Source of the DNA: Selenomonas sp. oral taxon 126
Lineage (GTDB): Bacteria > Bacillota > Negativicutes > Selenomonadales > Selenomonadaceae
DNA: 48,243 bases
Direction: 5' to 3'
Assembly: GCF_001683335.1 (NCBI RefSeq)
Contig: NZ_CP016201.1
Span: forward strand, 1,775,746-1,823,988
Shown: positions 26,876-33,586 of the stretch, piece by piece
How positions within the stretch are numbered: the first letter of the stretch is position 1
Layout of the letters: each line of letters starts with the position of its first letter
Made by a program: the position numbers and the translations under genes
The notes under the pieces: model-generated
Told to the model about the DNA's origin: nothing
The model's database searches: none
Seen by the model: only the letters and a program-made list of their open reading frames with translations

Positions 26876-26900
26876 TTCCAAACCCCTCCTAAAATAAAAT

Positions 26901-26975
26901 ACCTATGATATAACACCTGCTTTTGCCCCTTCGATTGAGACAAAAGATCCTGATTCGATGAATTATATCATAGGT
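26901..26975. repeat. 13-bp inverted repeat flanking the cyd transcription start
   Basis: ACCTATGATATAA (26901-26913) and TTATATCATAGGT (26963-26975) are exact inverse copies 49 bp apart. The upstream arm covers the -10 box of the cyd promoter and the other lies in the leader. The long loop and the TSS between them make a DNA operator pair more likely than an RNA hairpin. Confidence 0.6.
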
Positions 26976-26990
26976 TAAAATGAAATACAA
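26962..26990 (-). promoter_or_regulatory. Promoter of the cyd operon
   Basis: On the minus strand TTGTAT (26990-26985), 17 bp, then TATAAT (26967-26962), pointing to cydA with a leader of about 80 nt. Its -10 is inside an inverted-repeat arm, so control by a repressor at this site is likely. Confidence 0.65.
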
Positions 26991-27036
26991 GTTAGATGGA
27001 TATTTTTACTTATTTAGGAATAAATATTTGTTGTAC

Positions 27037-28395
27037 TCATTCACGAATTGCATTCACAATGAGAAGAAGCAGGAGCAGCGCGAGTGCTCCTCCGACGAAT
27101 GGATAGGGAAGCACGGTGCCGTCGAGGAAGGTGAGCGCACCCGCAGCAGCGGGGACGAAGATGAGGAGAAAGAAGATGCTCAGCCAGAGGTTCTGCTTTG
27201 CGCGTGCGCGTGCGGCGTTGCATGTGTCCCAGAGTGTGACAAGACTCGGAAGTCCCTCGCTGTCGAGTGTGATGTCGGGCGTGTAGTTCGTGGAATGTCC
27301 CTGATTGCGCAGCGTCTGCGCCTCGAAGTAGGCGGCGTCCTCGGGGGACATGAGCGGTTCGGGTTTTGGTTCCTGCGTGTTGCTGCTCGGCCCGCGCAGA
27401 AGTTCCTCATGCAGTGGATCACGCGGCGTGTCTTCCTCCTCGTGTGCGGGTGGCTTTTCGAGTGAGGAGGGGCAGCCGATGCTGATGTCTGCCGCGCGCA
27501 GTGCCGCCTGATCCGCCATCGCATCGCCGACCATCGCGACGACCGCGCCGCGTGATTGGAGCAGACGGATCTCGCGCGCCTTATCCGTGCCCGTGAGGTC
27601 GGAGCGCACCTCGCTGATGCGCAGCTCCTTGCCCGTCGCATTTGCGAGGCGTTTCGTCTCGCCCGTGAGGAGGATGAGGCTGAGTCCGCGCTCCTTGAGT
27701 GCGTTCAGGGCGCGCCGCACCTCGGCGCGCACATCGTCGCGGACGGCGATGATGCCGCGCGCGTACTTGCTTGAGCTGACGAAGAGGGGGGTCTGCCCAC
27801 TCGTGGCGAGCTGATCGGCGCGCGTGAGGAGCGCGGCGCTGATTTCAATATTCTCCTCCTGCAGCCACTCCTTTTTCCCGACGCGGACAGGAGTGCGCGC
27901 AATGAGCGCCTCGACGCCGAAGCTCTCCGTCTCACGCGCAGCAGAGTGACGCTGCAGGTGCAGGCCGCGTTGGACGGCGGTGTCGTAGAGCGCGTGGGCG
28001 TAGGGATGTGTTGCCTCGCGCTCGGCACTCGCGGCAAGTGCGAGGAGTGAGCCCTGCGTCATGCCCTCGGGCACGAGGGCGGAGATGAAGACGTTGCCCT
28101 CGGTGAGTGTGCCGTTGCGGTTGAATGCAATCGTGTCGACATGCAGCAGCTCCGTGAGTGCCCCCATGCGGCTGCATGTGATGCCGGAGCTGCGCAGCTG
28201 TCGCTTGATCCGCATGGCGATGAGCCAACGCGAGACAATAAAGGGGAGCGGCGAGGCGGCGAGGAAGACACCGAGAAAAATTTCGGACGCTGCTTCGACT
28301 GTGATGTCGCCCGCGATGTACCAGTATCCCGCAGCTCCTGCCGCAAGAACGACACTTGCGATAAAATGAAAGAATGAAGAAAACATTTTTTTCAA
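27037..28395 (-). CDS. Degenerate P-type ATPase-like protein lacking the phosphorylated Asp
   Basis: A 452-residue protein with the core of a heavy-metal P-type ATPase: hydrophobic segments near 8-28 and 36-60, a nucleotide-binding region with the His-Pro pair (H130-P131), a HAD-type hinge (MVGDAMAD, 288-295) and two C-terminal membrane helices. It lacks the metal-binding domain, the actuator domain and several helices, so it is far shorter than the usual 600-800 residues. The phosphorylation motif DKTGTLTEG reads NRNGTLTEG: the catalytic Asp is Asn92 (codon 28122-28120). The ion-site CPC is SPLP, TGD is TGE and GDGxND is GDAMAD. Residues about 309-383 form an unrelated acidic insert. Pumping is thus unlikely; a regulatory or accessory role is possible. 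The TTG start at 28395 fits AGGAG 10 nt upstream; ATG at 28386 is an alternative. The frame is open and free of stops. Confidence 0.8.
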   Translation of the reverse strand: MKKMFSSFFHFIASVVLAAGAAGYWYIAGDITVEAASEIFLGVFLAASPLPFIVSRWLIAMRIKRQLRSSGITCSRMGALTELLHVDTIAFNRNGTLTEGNVFISALVPEGMTQGSLLALAASAEREATHPYAHALYDTAVQRGLHLQRHSAARETESFGVEALIARTPVRVGKKEWLQEENIEISAALLTRADQLATSGQTPLFVSSSKYARGIIAVRDDVRAEVRRALNALKERGLSLILLTGETKRLANATGKELRISEVRSDLTGTDKAREIRLLQSRGAVVAMVGDAMADQAALRAADISIGCPSSLEKPPAHEEEDTPRDPLHEELLRGPSSNTQEPKPEPLMSPEDAAYFEAQTLRNQGHSTNYTPDITLDSEGLPSLVTLWDTCNAARARAKQNLWLSIFFLLIFVPAAAGALTFLDGTVLPYPFVGGALALLLLLLIVNAIRE

Positions 28396-28432
28396 GGACG
28401 TTCAACTCCTGTCCTGTTACTTTTACACGGGC

Positions 28433-28461
28433 ATTATAGCACAGGCGCGGGGATGTGACAA
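28433..28461 (-). promoter_or_regulatory. Promoter of the degenerate P-type ATPase gene
   Basis: On the minus strand TTGTCA (28461-28456), 17 bp, then TATAAT (28438-28433), 38 nt before the start codon. The -35 lies in what looks like the edge of a decayed copy of the MITE-like repeat. Confidence 0.65.
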
Positions 28462-28507
28462 ATCTCTTATCTACCTCCATCTGAGAGACTGTTGTATCAG
28501 CGATTCC
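28455..28507 (-). repeat. MITE-like element, decayed half copy F
   Basis: Reading the minus strand from 28507, GGAATCGCTGATA matches the element terminus, and the next 40 nt (CTCAGATGG, then AGATTTGTC) follow the order seen in copy C. The rest of the element is missing or too diverged. Confidence 0.5.
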
Positions 28508-28517
28508 CAAGATTTTC

Positions 28518-28575
28518 TTGTGTGCACATCGTTTCTATGCTATAATCCAGTTATTGTGATAATGTGAATTACATT
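28518..28575 (+). promoter_or_regulatory. Promoter and operator-like palindrome of the osmoprotectant transporter gene
   Basis: TTGTGT (28518-28523), 17 bp, then TATAAT (28541-28546) with an extended -10 TGC. About 15 bp downstream is the palindrome AATGT-GAATT-ACATT (28561-28575), immediately before the gene, a plausible repressor site. Confidence 0.65.
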
Positions 28576-28588
28576 TTGGGGATACGAC

Positions 28589-30133
28589 ATGGAGCTATTG
28601 CACGCAGTTTTTTCCATCTTTTCAGAACGCAGTGCGTTCTTTGTACAGCTTTTGGTTGAGCATCTGTGGATCTCGGGGGCAGCAATCGGCATCGCTGTCG
28701 TGCTCGGCGGGGCGGCGGGCATCCTCATTCATCGTTATGAGCGCGCGGCGGCACCGACGCTTGGCACGGTGAATTTCCTCTATACGATCCCGTCGATTTC
28801 GATGCTCGGTTTTTTGATTCCGTTTTTCGGCATCGGCAACCGCTCGGCGATCATTGCACTCACGATCTACGCACTCCTGCCGATGGTGCGCGCGACGCAT
28901 ACGGGGCTTGCGCAGATACAGCCCTCGCTTGTGGAGGCGGCAATCGGCATGGGCGGCTCGGCGTTTCATGTGCTGACGCGCGTTCAGATTCCGCTTGCGA
29001 TGCCCGTCATCATGTCCGGGATTCGCAATATGGCGACGATGACGATTGCACTTGCCGGCATTGCGTCCTTTATCGGTGCGGGCGGTCTCGGTGTCGCAAT
29101 CTATCGCGGCATCACGACGAACAACCCCGCGCTCACGATTGCGGGGAGCCTCCTGATCGCCGTGCTTGCGCTCGTGGTGGACGGCGCACTGGGGCAGGTC
29201 GAGGTGTGGCTGAAACGCCCCGCACGCATCACAGGAAACGTACGCGCTGCTTATGCGGGGGCAGCTGCCGTACTGCTCATTGCCGTGAGCACGGTGACCT
29301 ACGGCTTCTTCGGCAAGGCGGATGTCGTCCACATTGCGACCAAGCCGATGACGGAGCAGCTGATTATGGGCGAGATGCTGAAACTCGTGATTGAGCACGA
29401 TACGGGGCTCGAGGCACGCATCACAGCGGGCGTCGGCGGCGGTACGTCGAACATCCACCCCGGGATGGAGAGCGGCGCGTTCGACATTTACCCGGAGTAT
29501 ACGGGAACGGGCTGGAACATGGTGCTCAAGGAGGAGTCAAAATACAGCGAGGAACTGTTTCCGCAGCTGTCCGAGGAATATGAGCGCCGTTTTGCGATGC
29601 GTTGGGTCGGGATGTACGGCTTCAACGATACGTTCGGCGTTGCCGTGCGGCATGAGATTGCGGAACAGTACGATCTGCACACGTATTCTGACCTGCGCCG
29701 CGTTGCCCCTCAGCTCGTCTTTGGTGCGGAGTACGATTTTTTTGAGCGTGCGGATGGGTATCCTGCGCTCTGCAAGGCGTACGGGCTGGATTTTGCCCGC
29801 ACGGTCGACCTCGATATCGGGCTGAAATATCAGGCACTCGCGAACAAGCAAATTGATGTGATGGTTGTGTTCACGACAGACGGACAGCTTGCGGCGGCGG
29901 ATGCGCGTGTGCTCACGGATGATCGGAATTTTTTCCCGTCCTATCGCTGCGGAAACGTTGTGCGTGCGGAGGTGTTGGAGCGACATCCGGAGCTTGTGCC
30001 TGTACTGGAGAAGCTGACGGACAGTATCACGGACGAGGAGATGGCGGCGATGAACCACGCTGTTGAGAGCGAGGGGAAGGAACCGCACGCAGTCGCGGAG
30101 GAATTTCTGCGCGCAAAGGGGCTTTTGATTTGA
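28589..30133 (+). CDS. Osmoprotectant ABC transporter permease fused to substrate-binding protein
   Basis: A 514-residue fusion. Residues about 20-215 are a ProW-like permease with five or six helices and the ATPase-contact loop VEAAIGMGGSAFHVLTRVQI. Residues about 235-514 are a glycine-betaine/choline type binding domain (HIATKPMTEQLIMGEMLKL, YPEYTGTGWNMVL, YQALANKQIDVMVVFTTDGQ), placed outside the membrane after a linking helix. Such fusions (OpuBC/OpuCB and EgtU types) import betaine, choline, carnitine or ergothioneine with a separate ATPase. No ATPase gene is adjacent, so it must be encoded elsewhere. The preceding ribosome-binding site is weak (GGGGA). The substrate is undecided. Confidence 0.88.
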   Translation: MELLHAVFSIFSERSAFFVQLLVEHLWISGAAIGIAVVLGGAAGILIHRYERAAAPTLGTVNFLYTIPSISMLGFLIPFFGIGNRSAIIALTIYALLPMVRATHTGLAQIQPSLVEAAIGMGGSAFHVLTRVQIPLAMPVIMSGIRNMATMTIALAGIASFIGAGGLGVAIYRGITTNNPALTIAGSLLIAVLALVVDGALGQVEVWLKRPARITGNVRAAYAGAAAVLLIAVSTVTYGFFGKADVVHIATKPMTEQLIMGEMLKLVIEHDTGLEARITAGVGGGTSNIHPGMESGAFDIYPEYTGTGWNMVLKEESKYSEELFPQLSEEYERRFAMRWVGMYGFNDTFGVAVRHEIAEQYDLHTYSDLRRVAPQLVFGAEYDFFERADGYPALCKAYGLDFARTVDLDIGLKYQALANKQIDVMVVFTTDGQLAAADARVLTDDRNFFPSYRCGNVVRAEVLERHPELVPVLEKLTDSITDEEMAAMNHAVESEGKEPHAVAEEFLRAKGLLI

Positions 30134-30172
30134 AACAGGCATCTGTCGGCATCCTCTCCATGCGAACTCCAC

Positions 30173-30312
30173 GCAAACGCTTAGTTACGCAAGCGGTCGG
30201 GCACTTATCTGCCTAAATACCTGCGAACTTCTTAAACGCGCTTCGCTTGAACGAAAGAAATTCGCAGGGGGCAGAACGTGCCCTCGTTTCCGCTTGCTCC
30301 ACTAGGGTTTGC
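30173..30312. ncRNA. Long nested hairpin between the osmoprotectant gene and fbp
   Basis: Successive arms pair in register over about 140 nt: GCAAAC/GTTTGC (30173-30178, 30307-30312), TAGT/ACTA, GCAAGCGG/CCGCTTGC (30189-30196, 30290-30297), GGGCAC/GTGCCC (30199-30204, 30278-30283), CTGCC/GGCAG (30209-30213, 30270-30274), CCTGCGAA/TTCGCAGG (30220-30227, 30261-30268) and TTCTT/AAGAA. Small internal loops separate the arms. It has no coding frame and ends 45 bp before the fbp promoter. It could be a structured RNA, an mRNA 3' end or a repeat element; the type given is a best guess. Confidence 0.45.
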
Positions 30313-30357
30313 TTAGGAGAATCGCATGGTGCATTGGTATTCTGTCCTCTGAGTTTC

Positions 30358-30386
30358 TTGAAATAAATCACGTTCAATGTTAGAAT
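30358..30386 (+). promoter_or_regulatory. Promoter of fbp
   Basis: TTGAAA (30358-30363), 17 bp, then TAGAAT (30381-30386), with the extended -10 TGT. The leader to the fbp start is about 30 nt. The ileS promoter has the same two boxes and spacing. Confidence 0.7.
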
Positions 30387-30422
30387 ACAGAAGAGTAAAA
30401 ATATTTCGCAGGAGGAAGCGAT

Positions 30423-32327
30423 ATGAGCATAAACACGACCAAGATGGAGCAGGACAAGGTGCTGCGCCTGATGGCGGAGAAGTACCCGACGAAGGAGATT
30501 GTCTACGAGAAAATCGTCTACCTGCAGTCACAGCTCATGCTACCGAAGGGCACGGAGCACTTCATGAGCGATCTACACGGCGCGTACGACTCCTTCTTTC
30601 ACATCCTCAACAACTGCTCGGGTGTCATCAAGGAGAAGGTGGACTACTGCTTCGGCGAGCGCATGACGGAGGAGGAGAAGGCGGAGTTCTGCACGCTGAT
30701 CTACTATCCGCGCGAGAAGGTGGAGCAGCTCACGGCGGAGGGCGAGGCGGACGCAATCTGGTATCAGCAGAACATTGCGAATCTGCTCGAGCTGACCAAA
30801 CTCATGAGCTGGAAATTCCCTGCGAGCAAGATGCGCAGCTACATTCCAAAACGCTACGAATCCGTCATCGTGGAGCTGCTGAGTACACGCCCCGAGCTGG
30901 ATGAGGCACAGCTCTACTACTACAAACAGCTGATTGAGACCATCGTGGAGATCGGCGGCGGCACGGACTTCATCGATGCGTTCAGCGTGCTCGTCAAGCG
31001 GCTCGCGGTCGAGCGCATCCATATCGTCGGCGACTTCTTCGATCGCGGCGACCGTCCTGACGGCATCCTCGACCTCCTCATGCAGCATCCGTCCGTTGAT
31101 ATCCAGTGGGGCAACCACGACGTGCTTTGGATGGGGGCGGCACTCGGCAGTGAGGTCTGTATCGCGGCGGTCATCCGCAACTCGCTGCGCTACCGCAATA
31201 CGGATGTGCTGGAACGCGGCTACGGCATCAGTCTGCGCCCACTCTCGACGTTTGCCTCGCGCATCTATCCCGACGAGAACCCGATCAAGGCGGCAGAGCG
31301 TGCGATCTCGATGATGATGTTCAAACTCGAGGGGGGGCTTATCAAACGCAATCCTGATTTTTGCATGGAGGATCGTCTGCTCCTCGACAAGATTGACTTC
31401 AGCCTATCCTGTGTCACACTGAACAATGGACGGCGCGTGGAACTCGATAGTGCCTACTTCCCGACGATTGACGACGGCGCAGACTGCTACGAACTGACGG
31501 AGGAGGAGCGGCACATCATCGACGATCTGCGCTCCTATTTCCTTGAGAGCAAGGCACTCCAACGCCATGTGGACTATCTCTACGAGCGCGGCAGCATGTA
31601 TATGTGCTACAACGGCAATCTCCTGTTCCACGGCTGTGTCCCCATGAACGAGGACGGCAGCTTCCGTACCATTACCTACAAGGGCGAGGAGTACACGGGA
31701 CGCGCGTGGATGGACTTTTGTGAGGAAAAGGCGCGTGCGGCTTGGAACGAACATACGCAGGAAGGGCTGGACTTTATGTACTTCCTCTGGTGCGGGCTGC
31801 TTGCGCCGACCTCGGGGCGCTCGTTCACAACGTTTGAGCGTTCCTTTATCTCTGATGAATCGACGTGGAAAGAGCCGTCCGACCCGTATTTCCGTCTCAT
31901 CAAGGAGGAAGCGATCTGCGAGAAAATCCTTGCGGAGTTCGGGCTTGACCCCAAGCACGGGCACATCATCAACGGGCACGTTCCTGTCAAGGTGAAAAAG
32001 GGGGAGAGTCCGTTGCGTGCGAATGGCCGCGCGATCATCATCGACGGTGGTTTTGCGACGCCATATCACTCCAAGACGGGCATCTCGGGCTACACGCTCA
32101 TCTACAATTCGCGCGGACTGCGTCTCCTCCAACATCAGACGGTGGCGAGCGTGCGCGATGCCCTGCGCGAGAACCGCGACATCGAGTCCGTCTCGCAGAC
32201 CGTCGAGCTGCAGGCGCGCAGCTGCCTCGTACGCGACACGGATCGCGGCGCGGCGATCATGGACGAGATCGCTGACCTGCATGCCCTCCTGCGCGCATAT
32301 CAGACGGGGCATATCAAGCCGCAGTAA
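30423..32327 (+). CDS. fbp: Fructose-1,6-bisphosphatase class 3
   Basis: A 634-residue Firmicute-type fructose-bisphosphatase (FBPase class III), the usual length. Metallophosphatase motifs are visible: the DLHGAYD stretch (about 50), GDFFDRGDRPDG (about 203) and WGNHD (about 229), which bind the metal pair; GHVPVKVKKGESPLRANG and IIIDGGFATPYH follow in the C-terminal half. It hydrolyses fructose 1,6-bisphosphate to fructose 6-phosphate in gluconeogenesis in the cytosol. The ATG has GGAGG 7 nt upstream. It is a single-gene unit with a strong promoter; its TAA stop forms the base of a perfect hairpin shared with the convergent phytase-like gene. Confidence 0.96.
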   Translation: MSINTTKMEQDKVLRLMAEKYPTKEIVYEKIVYLQSQLMLPKGTEHFMSDLHGAYDSFFHILNNCSGVIKEKVDYCFGERMTEEEKAEFCTLIYYPREKVEQLTAEGEADAIWYQQNIANLLELTKLMSWKFPASKMRSYIPKRYESVIVELLSTRPELDEAQLYYYKQLIETIVEIGGGTDFIDAFSVLVKRLAVERIHIVGDFFDRGDRPDGILDLLMQHPSVDIQWGNHDVLWMGAALGSEVCIAAVIRNSLRYRNTDVLERGYGISLRPLSTFASRIYPDENPIKAAERAISMMMFKLEGGLIKRNPDFCMEDRLLLDKIDFSLSCVTLNNGRRVELDSAYFPTIDDGADCYELTEEERHIIDDLRSYFLESKALQRHVDYLYERGSMYMCYNGNLLFHGCVPMNEDGSFRTITYKGEEYTGRAWMDFCEEKARAAWNEHTQEGLDFMYFLWCGLLAPTSGRSFTTFERSFISDESTWKEPSDPYFRLIKEEAICEKILAEFGLDPKHGHIINGHVPVKVKKGESPLRANGRAIIIDGGFATPYHSKTGISGYTLIYNSRGLRLLQHQTVASVRDALRENRDIESVSQTVELQARSCLVRDTDRGAAIMDEIADLHALLRAYQTGHIKPQ

Positions 32328-32382
32328 GAGCATAAGAAAGCCCGCACATTGCATTCGATGTGCGGGCTTTCTTATGCTCTTA
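32325..32382. terminator. Perfect bidirectional terminator between fbp and the phytase-like gene
   Basis: Two exact 25-bp inverse arms (32325-32349 and 32358-32382) around an 8-nt loop; the core is AAAGCCCGCACAT/ATGTGCGGGCTTT. The arms begin and end with TAA, so the stop codons of both convergent genes are inside the stem. T-rich sequence follows the GC core on both strands. Confidence 0.88.
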
Positions 32383-33366
32383 TGGATTCTTCTTCAGCCA
32401 CATACTCCACGGTACGGCATAGTCGTTCTCGTGATTCTGCTGAACGTAGTCGTAGAACTTTGCGATCATCTCTGACTTGTGATGGTAGTCTGCATCCTCC
32501 CATCCCGTCGGTGCATGCTGCGTGGTCGGGTCGTAGGCGAGGTATGCTCCGCCGAGCAGGTACTGACGATAGAGGATGTCCTTCAGGGGGACGGAGGGAT
32601 TTTTCATCATATCGTACATCGCCATAAAGCTGGTCGTGCGTCCCTTGCCTGCCTGACAGTGAAAGTGCATCCATGTGTCTGCGGGCATTCTTTTCACGAG
32701 ATCGACAAAATTGTCGATGGTCTGCGGGTCTGCCCATTTGTGGTCGGTGACGGCGAGACGGACGTAGCGCACGCCCGCATCCTCGACCAGCTCCCGCTCC
32801 GTCATCGCCGCCACGACGCGGATGGTCTGCGGATTTTTGGGCTGCTTTTTCTTGTCGAGGTGCGCGAGCACGACATCCTTGCCCTGTGCACTGCGAATGC
32901 GCATGTTCTCGTCACGCAGTGCCTCGTGCTTCGTCCTGCCGATATTGCCCCAGTCGTGCTTGCCGTACCAGCTGACGGCGTTTCCATTCATGAAGCCGTG
33001 CGACTCCTGCCGCAGATCGACGATACAGATCGAGCCCTTTGCGCGCATGTGCAGGTCTTTCAGCAGTGCATGAAAGGCAGGGACGGAGAACTCCGCGCTT
33101 CCCGAGAGCGGCAGGGCATCCAGTCCCTCACGAGAGGGAGTGTAGTTCGGGTCGACACCGAACTTCGCTGCGTCTGTCCGCGTTTGGAACGGCGATGCCG
33201 CCGTGCGGAAATTGTGCGGCAGCTCCGCCTCATTGCCCGCCGCCGTGTCGATGCGCCAGACATAGCCCCGGTAGTCTGCATTCGTATCGGTGGCAGAGGC
33301 AGTGTATGGGATGATACATAGCGTGCATAACAGCAGGGCAGTGAGTAAATGTTTGAATGCGTACAT
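32380..33366 (-). CDS. Secreted PTP-like (cysteine) inositol-phosphate phosphatase, PhyA type
   Basis: A 328-residue protein tyrosine phosphatase-like phytase. A signal peptide (about 1-25, ending TASA) directs it to the periplasm. The P-loop HCQAGKGRTT has nucleophile Cys237 and Arg243, and Asp208 of TDHKWADP is the general acid. DLRQESHGFMNGNAVSWYG and NPSVPLKDILYRQ closely match the Selenomonas ruminantium PhyA I know, so stepwise hydrolysis of myo-inositol hexakisphosphate or other phosphates is likely. The P-loop differs from the PhyA HCEAGVGRTT at two residues (Glu to Gln, Val to Lys), which may shift substrate choice. The start has GGAGGG upstream. It is a single gene with its own promoter, convergent with fbp. 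Confidence 0.9.
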   Translation of the reverse strand: MYAFKHLLTALLLCTLCIIPYTASATDTNADYRGYVWRIDTAAGNEAELPHNFRTAASPFQTRTDAAKFGVDPNYTPSREGLDALPLSGSAEFSVPAFHALLKDLHMRAKGSICIVDLRQESHGFMNGNAVSWYGKHDWGNIGRTKHEALRDENMRIRSAQGKDVVLAHLDKKKQPKNPQTIRVVAAMTERELVEDAGVRYVRLAVTDHKWADPQTIDNFVDLVKRMPADTWMHFHCQAGKGRTTSFMAMYDMMKNPSVPLKDILYRQYLLGGAYLAYDPTTQHAPTGWEDADYHHKSEMIAKFYDYVQQNHENDYAVPWSMWLKKNP

Positions 33367-33401
33367 GAGATCCCTCCGCTGTGTGAACCGACGATCCTTT
33401 C

Positions 33402-33441
33402 GGAATCGCTGATAAAACCCTTGCTCGAATTGGAGTGAATT
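33402..33441 (+). repeat. MITE-like element, short decayed copy E
   Basis: GGAATCGCTGATAAAA at the left matches the element terminus exactly, then a stretch like CGAATTGGAGTGAATTTTA follows the order of copy B. The right end TTTATCTGTGCT is a poor version of the terminus. Probably an internally deleted, degenerate copy. Confidence 0.55.
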
Positions 33442-33469
33442 TTATCTGTGCTGTCTATGTCCATCGTTG

Positions 33470-33498
33470 GTTATAGCACTCTTTGCATCAAGGTGCAA
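33470..33498 (-). promoter_or_regulatory. Promoter of the phytase-like gene
   Basis: On the minus strand TTGCAC (33498-33493), 17 bp, then TATAAC (33475-33470) with extended -10 TGC. It fires away from ileS, giving a leader of about 95 nt that would include repeat copy E. Confidence 0.55.
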
Positions 33499-33528
33499 GA
33501 GAAATCTTGGGCAGATGTCGCCTGTTCC

Positions 33529-33557
33529 TTGAAAAATCCCCTTCCGTGTGCTAGAAT
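33529..33557 (+). promoter_or_regulatory. Promoter of ileS
   Basis: TTGAAA (33529-33534), 17 bp, then TAGAAT (33552-33557) with extended -10 TGC. The leader is only about 25 nt, which leaves no room for a T-box, the usual control of Firmicute synthetase genes. Confidence 0.7.
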
Positions 33558-33586
33558 GACGTGACTATGCTACGGGAGGGGTTTCT

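Noticed and set aside
33558-33586. T-box riboswitch before ileS
   Set aside because: Only about 25 nt lie between the predicted start of transcription and the start codon, too short for a T-box stem or terminator.
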